Positions 24,001-37,689 of a stretch of 64,000 bases of DNA are shown here, piece after piece. Source of the DNA: Euryodendron excelsum (Eukaryota > Streptophyta > Magnoliopsida > Ericales > Pentaphylacaceae). The notes under the pieces were generated by a model. That model made no database searches, had not been told where the DNA came from, and worked only from the letters and a program-made list of their open reading frames with translations. The position numbers and the translations under genes were made by a program. The stretch is from NCBI GenBank assembly GCA_033060915.1, contig CM065387.1, positions 40,427,501-40,491,500 of the forward strand, read 5' to 3'. The number at the start of each line of letters is the position of its first letter. Position 1 is the first letter of the stretch.

Positions 24001-25879
24001 TTAATAAATTGCTATCAAAATGTTTTAATTGATACAAATTGTAGTTCAATAGGTTAATATATTATGTTTTGGAGTTTTATAGGGTTTACTGGTACAAGAT
24101 TATAGTTTAGGTGGTGATATTGTAACTACCCAAAGTCGAAACCAAAGGAAGTTGAAAATTTTCATTTTGGGATCTTCGTATAAAAGCTTCATATATTCTA
24201 ATATATAATATAATATGATATTTATTACAGTATAAATTACAATTTTAATATGATATACTGCATGATTCTATTATTATCATATTAATTTATTAATATTATA
24301 ATAAACTAATATGCTATGTCATTTTTATATATTAATATTTGATGGTATATTATGATATAGAAATATAATAAAATTATTCTAATATCATGTTATATTCTGC
24401 AATCCACCCATGGATGCCATCCCCTACGTTTTGGGAGAATTCGTGTCCGGGACATGTGCAATCGACCCCATGGATGCCATCTCCTACGATTTGGGCGAAT
24501 TCGTGTCCGGGACATATGAGCAATCCTGAGCTCTTTTCGTCAACCAAACAGTAGACTTGTGAATCCCAACATATATCATCCCCAATCCCACACCATTCAT
24601 TCGGTAAACAAACATGGCCTCGGGTTATAATTTGTTCTCAAAACTAACCCCAAAGAGGATTAGCATGACATAAAGGTAAGGTGAACGACATGGCGATCTT
24701 GGCCAACATGCGTTTGCCAATTAAATGCTTACGTGCGTGATAAAATTTACATGCTCCATACAAAATTTGAGTTTTAGGTTTAGACATTTTATAACAAAAA
24801 TAAAATAAAATTAGATGGAATTATATATGAGTAATTATATTTTATTTACTTAAGGTTTGAACAACCTTCTTGTAATAAAAGATGAAAGTTGTTAGCATTA
24901 AACAGCGTCTGACCATAAGGCCCGCCTAATGCTAGTAGTGCTTATAAAAGAATTAACACATAATCTCTTTATGATTTGGACTAGTGTGTAGAGTGAATGG
25001 TGGTTTACAATTTTAGTGAAAATTGTCACAACCATCTCTTTTGTTTCTTATCTTCCTTTTTCATCTTTCGTTTCTGCCCCACCATTGGTTGGTTGAGTTA
25101 ATAAATATAAGACACTTTATTTATAATGCTTAGATTTAACTTTCGCTTTCAATAGTCCTCCAAGTACTTTTTAAAATGAAGAAGCCGCACCTCCCCTAAA
25201 CTTTTTAGAACCAAAAAAACAAAAAAATTTTGTCCCTCTCTGTCTCTCTAACCTAAACCCAACACAACCTCTTTCTCTCTTCCTTGCCGATCACACACGA
25301 CTGTGGCAAACCACCATCAGCACCCCATCTCGCTGCCGTACACCGACCACCAATTTGGTATTGCATTTGCATTGGCCTTCAATACCCAGATTTTACCACT
25401 TACTGTCTCACAACATTCACCCCACCGCCGTCGTGATAAAAAACTATGCATCAATTGTCTTGTGTTATATGTAACTAGAAGAATGACACGCACTATATTT
25501 GCGTGTGTTATATTACACTAAATTACTCTCTTTATCGCTGATTTAGTAGTGGGCTATTACAGAATTCAAAGAATCAATTTAATTGTAAGTATTACTTAAT
25601 TAGCCTTGCATGTGCTAAACATAAACTGGGCAAAGTTTATATTGTGGGTCATTTTTTGTCAACAAAGAAAAAGTTTCACCAAAATGAAGATTTTACCAAA
25701 ATAAAAATTTGACCAAATCCAAAGTTTGCTTTATAATAGTATAAATTATGCTAATGTGATGTGAGTAATAGATTGACTGAAGTTTCTTTTTTTCTTTTTC
25801 AAGTAATAGAATTCATCTTTGTTTTCATTTAACCCAGTTTTTGGAGACCCATTTAAATTTTGGCAATCCATTTAACCAT
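24001..25879. other. AT-rich intergenic region
   Basis: No supported gene. It contains a GC-richer 60-bp duplication (annotated separately). Near 24960-25010 is a fragment TAATCTCTTTATGATTTGGA that resembles the MITE family at 48.9 and 60.7 kb. An open stretch at 25303-25521 is preceded by a CT-rich tract but has no recognisable domain. Confidence 0.45.
24400..24525 (+). repeat. 60-bp GC-rich tandem duplication
   Basis: Two units start around 24405 and 24465, each with CCATGGATGCCAT, CCTACG.TTTGGG and GAATTCGTGTCCGGGACAT. They are nearly identical and stand out in base composition from the AT-rich DNA around them. Confidence 0.85.
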
Positions 25880-26280
25880 AGGCAGAGCCATGTGAGGCCA
25901 GGGGCACTTCCACCGCTCCCCTCCCCAACAACATTTTAGAAATTTTTTTTTATCTTTAATTTTAAGAGTTTCTATCAATTTACCCCTCTTGAAAATTTGT
26001 AAGTACCCCCTATATTTTTAAAATTTTTGTTTTTACCTATAATTTTAGAATATTTGTCAATTTGCCTCCTATTAAATTTATGAATGCCACCTTAAAATTT
26101 TAATTTTTCCCCCCAAAACTAAGGTGTATTCCAAAAAAATTACTCAAAACAAAGTTTTGAAACTAATTTATCAAGTTTTGTACAAAAGTTCAAACTGTAT
26201 AGCATTATGCTAAAAAAAAAAAAAAATTGTGAATAAATGTTGACCGCTTGGGTAAACTTTCTAACTCCGCCACTGGATCT
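25880..26280. repeat. Degenerate non-autonomous repeat, copy 1 (GGCGGAG-type ends)
   Basis: It begins near AGGCAGAGCCATGTGAGG and ends near AACTCCGCCACTGG, giving imperfect inverted ends. The inside is runs of TTTTAAAATTTT and TACCCCC. Copies 2 and 3 (58718-59055, 59228-59440) share the same body and ends. The superfamily is uncertain. Confidence 0.5.
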
Positions 26281-29200
26281 TACCCAATTTTTGGAGACCT
26301 AGCTGAACAAAAGGCAGCTTCTTTTTTTTGGTGACAAACATTGCCATTGCTCTCTTCACACACTTCAGTGAAGCAATGGGCTGCGACTATGCATATGTAC
26401 ATATATATAACAATATACCTGGAGAGAGAGAGAAAAAAAAACCAGTGAGAGAGCCAATTATATAGGTCAATTTTAATTTTTTTTTCCTTTTAGGATCAGT
26501 CGGAATTTCACTTCAACTGAAAGGAGCAGTGAGGATTTGAGGGAGAAAATGATGAAGAAAGGAAGAGATAGGACAAAGAGGAGGGTTTTCAGTAGTGTAC
26601 GATGGGGAGGAACAAAGAAATTAAAAAAAATATATTTTGAGGGTAAAAATAGGTTCATTTGGTCTCGCTTTTGCTTAGTGAAAGTCTTTTGTTAAAATAG
26701 ACTTTTCAGAAAGTTCTTATTATGAAGTCCTTTTCAATTGGATGTAGTGTTTGGTGATGCATAAAAAGTAAGACCAACCCACCTAGCTACATTTTATTTT
26801 TTATTTTTTATTTTATGAAATAAGATTATTTGTTCTTGAACATTGTTTTATTGCAGCAGAATTCTTTCATTAAATCTGCCATAGACTTTGCCCATAATTA
26901 TTGAATAATTGATTGTTTCTGATATCATCTTAATGGAATTCAGTTTCAAACACATAGCCGACTCTTATGTAATATCAATTTATGAATATTTTAGTGAAAA
27001 AAGTAAATGAATCATATGGCCGAATTCTCAGTCACATTAATTAATGAATAATCTTGTAAAAAAAAAAAAAACAAGGGAGTCATATTTGTGTAAATAATTT
27101 GTTTCAATACCTGTTGGTGTTTATAAAGGAGAAAACAAAAAAAAAAAAGGCAAGCTACACACAGGTGAGGTGAACATATATGCAGAGAGATTCAGACAAT
27201 ATAGGGTTTAGATAATGACAGTAGATGAGATTGCTTAGATCTCAATCTTTTGTAAATTCCAACTTTGTTATTGTAACAAGTAGTAGGGTTAATAGTGGCA
27301 AGGTATAATAAATTTTCAGGACAAAATGGAGACTTTAACAACTATTATTTAAATGAAATAACCACTTTGCGAGAAGTGGATTTGAAAGCCACTCACGGTG
27401 GCTTCGGCCAAATGAGCTTCTCAAATGCGCGCTTTTAGCATAAGCCCATTGAGAAAATTCCACCAAATAAACAAATTTTTAAGTGGAAGGACTTTTGGGT
27501 TTCAGAAATCCTTTTCAAACCTCCACCAAACGCTACCAAAATCTTTTCAAAGAAGCACTTCGGCAGGAATCTCTTCCACCCAGTCCACTTAGTGCGTGTA
27601 CCACACACATGGTTTAAATTAACACTTTCAATCCATTTTACACATTAGTTCAAATGATAAAATAATTAAGTGTTCATGTTTTTATTACAAGTTACTAATT
27701 TTATTTTTGCTCAAATTTTAAGAAATAAATTATAATTACCCTTATATATATATATATATATTGTAAAATAACATCATAACTCATTATTTCACTAACAATG
27801 TTTTTCCGAATAAACGCTCTCTTACAAATAATATTTTTCTAGCCTTGAATCTCTCGTCTAGAGAGATCCAAAAAATTATTAAAAAAATCCTTTCGAACTT
27901 AAAAGAAACAAGTTCTGTAAAATTTTGAGGATCCGATGAGCGTCTCCTTCACTTGCCCCGTCCATATCATAAACTTAACATCTTCACTTGGTAATAAATT
28001 TGAGGGTCAATCAAAAAGAAAATTTTCTCATCACATATTTTATAATCGTCACCGGTGACGATGTTTGCAATAAAAATAAGGCGATAGAGAAAGAGAAAGC
28101 ACGTAGAGGATTTGAATTCTTAACCTAAGCCCGGAAGGGATACAAAATCTTGTATCTTCAATAGCAATCACCAATCGAATAATGGAATTTTAAAGAAATA
28201 ACCAAAATATAATATGAAAACCAACACGAATAAAAACTGCTCTGAATGAACATAGGGAAGAGCAAAGATATTCAACTAATATTGTTATTATACAAAACAA
28301 TATTAAATTATATAGATGCATGGTTCTTATTATATTTTGGGCTAGTCTTTGAACAAAATTTCTAAGGCCACTTATTAACATTATCGGAATTAAACTTTTT
28401 TACTTAATTTTTTGTTTAAACTTTATAAATGATGAGTAAACTTAAGAGGGTCATGACCACCCCTACGTTAGCGTTTCACTTAATATAGGAGTGTCCAAAG
28501 GCCCGCTAAGCTTGCGTATTATTTATACGTTTGAATTTTTTTCAGTCCAGATTATATTAATTGTTAAGCTTAAAAATTTTATTTAAAACCTCACCCAGTT
28601 TGAAATATATTTAAAATAAGATATTTACATATTTATGTATATGTAATTAAATTTTTGAATATTTAAGATTATTTTTTGAGAAAAAAATATTTATTAAAAT
28701 TTTTTAAATTTATATAGGTAGACTAGAGAATGTGGTTTTTATTTTAGATGAGACTTAAAATTTAAATCTAGACCCGATAAAAATATTATTGAATGGACGT
28801 CATTGCAAACGTAGCTCTTCCAAAAGCACCACAAACCAAAGCATACTGGCCTCCCCACGCCTTGAATTCTAATAACTACCAACCCCACAAGATGAAACTG
28901 ACACCTAGAATGCAATTATTATGCAAATTATACTCAACAATTTAAAGAATTCATCCTATAAGAAATAAAAGGAACATTAACTTTTCCAATCAAATTGAAT
29001 GAGTTATAGTAAAATTGTGCATGAAGTTTACTGAACTTTGCGATATTGGTCTTGAGCTTGATAAGGTAGTCGGGTCAGAAACCTAAACATTCTATAGCTA
29101 AAAAAATAAACAAAAAGTATATAAATGTTAACCTAACTACCATTAGTAGCTTAGACTTTATTTGGTATAACTTAAATTTAGTTTTATTTATTTATTTATT

Positions 29201-29990
29201 TTACTTATAAAAAAATTATATATATATATATTTTACTTTTTTACTTTTATAAACAAAGAAAAGAAAAAAATAAATATTTATCTTTTTTACTTATAAGTCT
29301 AAAAATTAGGCTGAAACAATTTGAAAAAAAATGTACTTAATAGATAGTTAGTAGTTATCAAAAAAAAAAAAAAAAAAAAGTTAGTTAGGGCCGTTTAAGG
29401 ATTTTTTGCCTAACTTTTTTTTCAGTTTATAAGTAAAAAAGTCAGATTTTTTTAACTTTTTAATTTTTTAATTTTTAAAATTTTTTTGCTTATCTTTAGT
29501 TTATAACAGTAAAAAAAAATAACTTTTTTACTTATAAATAAAAAAACTAAACTAAAAAAACTAAACAAAAAAAAAAAAAACTACAGTAATACTGCTCAAC
29601 TTGGACCCTCATTTTTGTGATCACTTTGGCGGAGTAATTAATTAAATGCCTGGACTTGACTGTAGCCACGAAAATTTATTTAAAGTCTACGTCGGCCAGA
29701 GTAATTCATTGATGACATTGCCGGAGAAATTCAATGATGACGCTCCTTTCTATTTATTTATTTGTAATGCAGTTTGACTGAGTGAGCCTCTTGAAGCCTA
29801 CCTAAGAGAGAACCCACAAATAATTTGGAGGAGAGCCCCGTAGTGTTCCAAGAGACCGAATAATTTCACTTTGACTTCAGGCGTCCCCTTGACAAGTCTG
29901 GTTAACTCTTACTGCCTGAGACTTGAGGACGTCAAAGAGAGTTCTGGAAGATAGGAAGCTAAGAGAGAGAAAGTGCTATCCAGAACTAAG

Positions 29991-30000
<10 letters not shown>
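26281..30000. other. Intergenic region between copies A and B
   Basis: No supported gene. About 28430-28480 resembles the 3' flank of copy A (22425-22470, shared GACCACC blocks), and 28850-29040 resembles the upstream flank of copy A, marking the duplication unit. 29150-29580 is T/A low-complexity with repeated TTTACTTATAA motifs. A TA microsatellite lies at about 27745-27762. Confidence 0.45.

Positions 30001-30020
<20 letters not shown>
30000..30020 (+). repeat. GA microsatellite abutting the start codon of copy B
   Basis: A pure GA run ends one base before ATG 30022. Copy A has an equivalent but shorter run at 16693-16711. Sequence similarity between the two genes starts at these repeats, and the next several hundred bases upstream are unrelated. 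Confidence 0.8.
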
Positions 30021-30021
<1 letters not shown>

Positions 30022-30026
<5 letters not shown>

Positions 30027-30479
30027 TGGGAGTGAAGAAGAGCATGAGATTGTGATTGTTGGCGGTGGGATTTGCGGCCTTGCCACCGCCCTTGCTCTAC
30101 ACAGGTTCCTCCTCCTCCTGCCTTTATTTTTATGAGGATTATAATTAACAGTTCAACTTTAAGATTTGTTTTTCTCTGTAATTGAGCTATGTATGTACAA
30201 GGGTGCATGGTGGTCCAAATTAGATGGATCATGGAGTGTTATATATATATATGTAGATGTACTGGATGAAAAGTGATAAAATTAAGGAACAAGAATTGAA
30301 TTGAAATTGCAGGAAGGGAATAAGGAGTGTGGTTTTGGAAAGATCAGAGACATTGAGGGCAGCTGGTGCAGCTATTGGCATCTTGGCTAATGGTTGGCGC
30401 GCCCTTTCTCAGCTTGGTGTGGCCTCTCAGCTCCGACAAACCGCTCTTCCTATTCAAGGGTATCTACATGTTCTCTCTC

Positions 30480-30515
<36 letters not shown>

Positions 30516-33500
30516 CACGGGGGTTGAGCACCATAAACATGCCTGTCCCACGTTTTTTGACATTTTCTGTGCCGAGACAAGGCAGAGAACATTTTGCTAT
30601 AATGGGCTGCAAAATTAGAGGACTTTCAATAGCTAATATTTTTTGTTTTTTTAAACTAGACCATAAAGTGATGTATCATGGCCTTTCTTCCTCTTTTTGT
30701 TGGGGGTCTAAAAGTTTAGGCCCAATTAATTTGATGTACTAGAGAAGAAAATCCAAATATGTGCTCTAAGGTGGCAAGCATGTGGGGCCATTACGTAATG
30801 ATTGCGGCCCATTTTTAAAAACATCGGTTTTGAGTCATGGTGCTCGCCTTCTTTTTATGTCAGCAATATGTTGCGAGACATAACCATCTGAGCTCAGTTG
30901 ATCAGAATTTATAGCCTCTTAAAATGAGGTTAGGTTTGATTTTTGCTAAGCGTAAGAGTTTTTTTCAAGACTTTTGACATGTAATTATTTAGTTTGTGTG
31001 GGATAGATGACCACATAAACTCCGAAATTAATCGAGGTGTGCACAAGTTGGCCTAGACTTTGGGATTAATTGAGGCGCGCCCAAGTTGGTCTAGACACCT
31101 AATTAGCAAAAAAAAAAAACATATATATATATATATATATGTATGTATTGCGAGACACATGCAACGCATGGATGAAACTAAAAGCAACACATGGATGACT
31201 GATCAGAGGTCCATGTTTGGTAATGGAAATCACCAAAATAAAGAAAGTATAAAAGCAAAAAGAAAAAATATTAATGAATCACCAAAATAAAGAAAGTATA
31301 AAAGCAAAAAGAAAAAATATTAATGCTATGCTGGTTTTCTCTCACCAGTCACCACCAATAGAATGAAATTTTCCATTCCAACCAAGGAATAGGGAGGATA
31401 TGTGTTCCATTTGTTTTTTGTCCACAAAGAGTAATTGAGTTGGATTTTGAAAATCATGTGCATCCACATTTCGTTGAAACGAAATGAGAACTTCTTTGTT
31501 GTTGTTCTTTTTTCTTTTTCGGTTGTGTCTGTTTTCTTTTAGATAAATGACTTGAACATTAAATGGTTGTACTACTGCTAATTCTGGTAAGGAAACTCAG
31601 TTGAATATCATTGTTTTTTTTTTGTTTTTTTACTTATATATATTTATATATTGTTAGTAAAGTAGACTGATTGAGCTCTTATAGCATGCATGGTTCTATA
31701 TCCATTAATATATTTCAATCGGAGTAGTGCAGTGTATAAATGATAACAGATGAAATTTCCCATACTTTTAACTCTAGATGCTGTGGCTTTCGACAAAATT
31801 TTTGCTACTTCTGCCACTAACTAAACAACGAAATCACAGTTAACTTGTAGAAGCAAATATGAAATAAAATTAATTTATGAAAAGTTTTCTGGCATATGTA
31901 CTACTTCTACCACTGACTATATAGGCATTGTGCATAGGGCTCGACAGGTATTGCTTGACAAGGGCTCAAACGAAGAGATACCCTTTGGGTAAGGCCAAAA
32001 CTTTTAACTCTGTATGTCTACATTTTTTTTTTGCAGGTGGTTTATTCATTTATTTATTTATAGGGGAACATGTGTTATTCTAATTTATAAAATCATATAT
32101 GCTTCCTTCCTAAGCATTTAGTCATGGACTTCAATCATAAAGATGAGAAAGGCGGATTACATGCAAGCATGGAGTTTAACTTTATGAACATGAAATGATT
32201 ATGGAAAATTCTAGTTACACAAAATTGTTATATAGAATACTCAACTGAAACAAGATGGAAAATTCTAGTTATATAAAAATTTTGTATTATTTTTCTTTTT
32301 GACATATGATAGCTAAATGCAGTAATGATTCTACAAATATATGGCAGAGAGATTATGTGGTTGACACATTTTAGCAACACAATTCAGACAGTCTCTCCCA
32401 CGTCAGAATATTTAGGAGAAAATATGGGGGAAGACACTGAACATCATAAAGTTAGTGAGTGTGAAATTTAATTAACTACACAAAGGGATGGAATGAATCT
32501 ATTAATTTATCGTCATAGGTCGGTTCCACACCCAAACAGAATAGCTCAATATCATCCCAATACACGCCTGATGTGGAACTCAACACACACGCCTGTGACA
32601 GTAATGTCCAAGTAACTTGTAAGCTAATTTTGATGTGTATGTATACAGAATCGGTGAAGCTCGATGCTTGAAGCGGAGCGACCTTATCAAGACACTTGCA
32701 GATGCATTGCCGCCTGGTACAATACATTTTGGTTGCGACATAGTCTCTGTTAATCTGGATCCTTTAACTTCCTATCCGATTCTCCAACTTTTTGATGGCC
32801 GGTCTATTATGGCCAAGGTAATAATCATCATCTTAATGACTTCGTTATTTATGTATGTATATAGGATATAGATATGTGTGTATGTATGTATGTACAGGAA
32901 TAGTGTTCAATAACTTACTCCATAATCAATTTATTATTCATGCACTCCTTCTTGATCAGCATTAATAATATTCATTGAATGGGATCTGTCTCTCCCTCCA
33001 TGGTTGCTCAAGTGAGATGATGAAATTTGTATTATACTGTAAACATGCAAATCTAAGCCATTTTGTTCTACCTTTGTCCGTCAAGGGTCATTGGCAGCTT
33101 ACTATAGATGTTTGATGCATATATGTTTTGAATAATTGCCTCTACAATACTACAAATAGCATCAATCACAGGCATTTGTATCACTGGCGTTGTATGCCAC
33201 TTGAGGCATGTTCCCTTCTCAGCAAGTTTTTTATAAAAAAAATGAATTTTTGATTTTTGATAGCAAGTAATTGCAAATTAATTGTGCGTGCATGCGCATA
33301 CATATATATTCAGCAATTGCATATTTAGGTATTTTAAAAAATAATTAGGTGAAAATGTAGTAGCTGGGGATGCACTCTCTAGATAACGTGATTTGCTAGT
33401 TTAGATTGCTTCTTTTCGCCATACCGCACCAAAAGAAAAAGTGCTATTATTAGGAAAACTTTAATAATGCCATTCGGGCATATTGCAAACTTGCAGAATG

Positions 33501-35279
33501 ACGCAGATCACATTTTTTTCCTTGGTCTAGAAGACAACAAGCACACTTGAGTAGTTGACATTAAGATTGACAAAACAACCATTAAAGGCTTACTTAGGTT
33601 TGTAGCTCAACAAACACGCACGCTTGAAGGCTTAATTAGGTTTGTAGTAGATTTAGTGAATGAATCTTGATTCAACCCAACCATTGAATAAGTTTGGGTT
33701 CAAAGATTGAGAACCTTTTTGAAAGCAAGATAACCTGATCTCAAACACAAAAGAGAACAACTTTGATAAGGTGAAATTATTAATTATGTAAGCAAACAAT
33801 TCGAGAAAAAATTTTTAGGTCATAGTTCTTCTTACCAACTCGCAGGTTTTGATTGGTTGTGATGGAGCAAAATCAGTAGTCGGTGACTTCCTTGAGTTAA
33901 AGCCTACAAAAGAATTTGTCCTTTCTGCAGCAAGAGGTTTGACGAATTATCCAAATGGTCATGCATTTTCCCATGATTTGGTCCGCATGAGGAGAAACAA
34001 CATTTTGATAGGAAGAGTTCCAATTGATGATAAGTCTGTGTACTGGTTTGTAGCTCAAGAATCGACTCCTGAAGGTAAAAGTCTTTTCCAACTATTTGGT
34101 TTTGCTTGTTGCTTTCTACATGTAGCACAGGACATGCAATATATTTCTAAATGCTTTTCCATTATACCTTTGAAAGTAGTGTTTTGCAAATGGGAGGCGA
34201 TAACTTTTGAAAGCAAAAAAGCCTTTGTTATTTTCTAGTTAAAGCAAACAGAGTATTTCTAATGATCACATAAAACATGTATAATTAATAGAATAAGGCC
34301 AGGACATCATGCTAAGAAAGTTACAATATACGGACGATTGTCATGGATAACAAATGGCCATATGTTTAGCTAATTGTTGACTCAAATTCCAACTCACTTA
34401 CCCCCAATGCTCCAAAAGTGAACCATTAATTTAATTTACATTTTTTTGTATAGATCAGTCTTATACACACACACACACACACTATATATATATCAATGTA
34501 GTAACATTTTTAAATTATAGAAGTTAGGCCAAATGAAAAAGCAGATCGATATTTAACAAGTAACTAGGTCAGTTCTACAACATATTTTTTATTTTTTATT
34601 TATAAAGTGACCCTGTACATTCTTTGTTTAGTGTCTAATTGGTATCAACAAAAGCAGTAGTATACTTTATTTGTGCAAGCTCAATGGTTTTAAACCACAT
34701 TGGAAATGATTTTTACTAGATTTGCTATTGTTTACGTGCACATGAACAGATGCAGAGGCATCCCAAAATCCAGAGCTTATTAGACAGTTAACCCTACACT
34801 CAATAGATGGTTTCCCAATTGAAATAAGGCAATTGATAGAAGGAACTGACCTGGAGTCATTATCTCTCACACATTTGAGATATCGTGCACCATGGGACTT
34901 ACTATTGGGAAAGTTTCGAAAAGGAACAGTGACGGTAGCTGGAGATGCCATGCACGTTATGGGTCCATTCCTTGGACAAGGTGGCTCGGCAGGTTTGGAA
35001 GATGCTGTTGTTCTTGCTAGATGTTTGTCAGGGATATTTACTGAAGTTGATCAAATTAGAAATGGAAGGCAAATGATGATGCACAAAATTGGAGAAGCAT
35101 TGGACCAGTATGTGAAAGAACGGAGGATGAGGGTAGTGCGATTGTCAACACAAACGTATCTCACTGGCTTACTATTGCAACCTTCATCATTGTTGGTGAA
35201 ATTTGCTTGTATTGTTTGCATGGCTATTTTCTTCAGTAATCTAACTAATCATACTAGCTATGACTGTGGCCTCTTGTGA
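30022..35279 (+). CDS. FAD-dependent monooxygenase, copy B (MO1/MO2-like, complete)
   Basis: The complete member of the array. Exons are 30022-30104, 30313-30459, 31938-31988, 32649-32817, 33846-34074 and 34750-35279; all junctions are GT-AG and in phase, giving 402 aa, close to the usual family length of about 400. Exon 3 is only 51 nt and encodes ARQVLLDKGSNEEIPFG (about residues 78-94). It aligns with the GGRDVFLDNGK-type segment known in the family. FAD and cofactor motifs are VGGGICG (13-19), VVLERSE with E37, CDGAKSVV (155-162) and GDAMHVMGP (291-299). A C-terminal hydrophobic segment VKFACIVCMAIFF may bind membrane. The substrate is unknown; plant MO proteins have been linked to defence and salicylate-related reactions, which remains inference here. 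Intron 2 holds a CT microsatellite (30473-30515) and a 49-bp exact duplication. Confidence 0.92.
31228..31325 (+). repeat. 49-bp exact tandem duplication in intron 2 of copy B
   Basis: The unit begins AATCACCAAAATAAAGAAAG at 31228 and again at 31277. The two units appear identical, so the duplication is recent. The unit is A-rich and non-coding. Confidence 0.9.
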
Positions 35280-35360
35280 TGTAGCTACTTCAATTGGCAT
35301 GAATTGTTGTTGTTGTTGTTGTCGTTTTTTTCCCAATGTTGTTGCTCTACTATGCTGGTT

Positions 35361-35440
35361 GGAGAAAGCAATGAATTAGTATGTTATGTTTGCTAGTATT
35401 GTTTTCATGGCTATTCTCTTTAGTAAACTGAGATAGACTT
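35361..35440 (+). pseudogene. Fossil fragment of a monooxygenase exon 6 behind copy B
   Basis: GGAGAAAGCAATGAATTAGT matches exon 6 of copy A around GGAGAGGCAATGGATCAATA. It jumps directly to ATTGTTTTCATGGCTATTCT followed by CTTTAGTAAAC, which matches the last coding bases of exon 6. The 90 or so bases between are missing. It lies 80 bp past the stop of copy B and is closer to copy A in wording, so it is a remnant of another copy and not part of gene B. Confidence 0.65.
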
Positions 35441-37199
35441 TAATTAGGTACACAGTTGTTGGAGTTATTGTCATTGATGTTTCTATTGGTGCTGCTGGTG
35501 CTGCCCTACTATGTAGTTATTTATATGTTTATTGTGAAGTTATTTTTCTACATCTAAGTGTGTGACATACAGAGATAGTGGAGAGAGAAATTCATGAACA
35601 ACTTTAGGCCTTTGTTGTTGGAGAGAATGAAGCTGCGCTTTCAGAGCTTTCATTTCTGCAAATTATCGAGTGGCTCCCAATACGTCCAAGAAGTTGTTTT
35701 CTATTTTTAGATGTTTCCATGTTAAATGGAGTACCTAAGTTTCTTATACCTTGTGTACGATTCAAGTCATGTTCCTAGAATATGTTCATATGGCTTTGAA
35801 GTGCTAAATCATAGTGGAATCGCTCCTAAATTCAAGCCTTAAAATCCAACATTAAAAAAAAATCTGATTTATAGATGCATTAGAGGACTCTAATATAGTG
35901 GATTAACTTCAGTGAACTCCAGATTTTTTTTTACAGGAAGTCATAAAAAGTTCTGGGAGCTTCAACAGCCGCTTCTAGATCAGAAAGTACTAGCTAGTTA
36001 ACACTTAACCAGAGTGCTTTCATTCACTATTGCTAGAATAGCTACATTTTGCCATTTTATATTTCTGATACATTGCTAATTCGTAGGCAACAACTTATTA
36101 TCTTAAGCAATTATAGTTGTCCGTTGATTGGCTTGTTTACTTTCTGCAACAAGTGTATATTTCAACATATTTCAGCCAAGCATGTAAACCGTATTTTATA
36201 TTCATGCTTTTTAAAAAAATGTGGGGTTGCCAACCACGCTTTTAGAGTGAATTTATGAAAGAACAAATTTATTTTTCCAAAATTAAAAAAAGCTTTTTAA
36301 GTTTTAGTTTTGCTTTTGGGTAAAGAACAAAAGTATATATATATTGCATAAATACACTCTCAATCAAAATCTCTCTCTCTCTCTTACTAGTTCTTGAAAT
36401 CTACTTTTACCATAACCGGGTTGTTACCATTAAGACCTACTCTTCAACCATCAGGTTTCACAGTAGACTTTTCAATCAAGCCAAACATTATCTCCCGAAG
36501 ATGGCAAGAAAACAAGGGGAAAAACATGCATGTGTATAGTATCCATTTTCAAAGCTAGAATCAAAATGTTTGTTGTATATGACACCAAATTATAATGAGG
36601 GATTGACAAGGTTTGAAATTTTCTTATTTATTTGGTAATTTGCTATGCAACAGTCATTACAAATTTTAAATGCAATATTGTTCTGGTATCATACGCCCAT
36701 ACCAACAAACTTTTTGAGTGAATACACATCCAATTTTTCATCCTTGCGCTCAGTGGATTAATTAAGGTTTTTGATCAAAGAAATGTTCCAAAAATAAGAG
36801 ACAGAATATTCATGGTCTTTTTTTCCACCATCACTCAATTACTACTTTCACTCAAATTCCAAGCCGTTGATCGTCCTCACATTATCATCTGTATATTATT
36901 TGATACTCCATGTCATCTTTCATCAAAATGTCTTCCATAGTAATTTGCAATGTCATAAATACATAACATCCAGTTAATGGTCTACCCGTTCAACAAGAGT
37001 GTTGAAAGTAACTTGTAGTGAGAGAGAGAGAGAAAGAGAACACAAAATGCAACAAAATGTGCCTAAGTAAATATTATAATAATATTTCGTTTTTTTAGTA
37101 GGTTCACCCGCAACTTCTGCTAGCAGCTATATGTTGGGAGAATGAACCTCAAAACAATTTGAGAAACCCAAATTCACAAGTTTATAGTAATTGTGTCTC
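35441..37199. other. Intergenic region, no gene seen
   Basis: AT-rich; short open frames here have no recognisable motif. A GA run lies at 37019-37040. Confidence 0.45.
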
Positions 37200-37620
37200 T
37201 CCCTTTGTGCATGAATATGTTAGGAAGCAATTAAATAGAGCACATGAAATATTCTAGCAAATTAAATAACACAGGTAATTTAACGTGGAAAAAGTTTTCC
37301 TATGTGGGAAACAAAAAACCACAGGACCGCTCCTCCCAAATCTCCACTATCATCAAATAATGGGTATACAAAGGTTTTCTCTAGTTAGCACTAGAGGTAT
37401 ACAATCAACAACAAACTCAAGAAAAACAACTTTCTTAAAAATTAACGAACTATTAGGAGAGATCTCACCAAAACAGAAGTACTGGTCATGAGCTCAAAAC
37501 CCACAACTGAATGCTGCAAATCTGATCTCCACCGTTCAGATTTCAAAGTCTTGAGTCACGAACATGCGTACCAAATTTCAGCTCAATTGGACCATGAACA
37601 GTTATCGATTGGAGTCATTC
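37200..37620. mobile_element. Possible LTR fragment (Copia-like)
   Basis: The stretch around ACACAGGTAATTTAACGTGG and the AATAGAGCACATGAAATATT block resembles sequence common in plant Copia LTRs. No borders or coding were found. The assignment is from memory of the motif and is weak. Confidence 0.3.
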
Positions 37621-37689
37621 AACAAAACTAGACAACACCACCTTTCTCTCTGTTTTGCTGCAGAAAATTCTCTTCCTCTCCAATCTGTC

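Noticed and set aside
25303..25521. Small secreted or His-rich peptide gene
   Set aside because: No recognisable signal peptide or domain and no supporting neighbour; the first codon is not a clear ATG in context.
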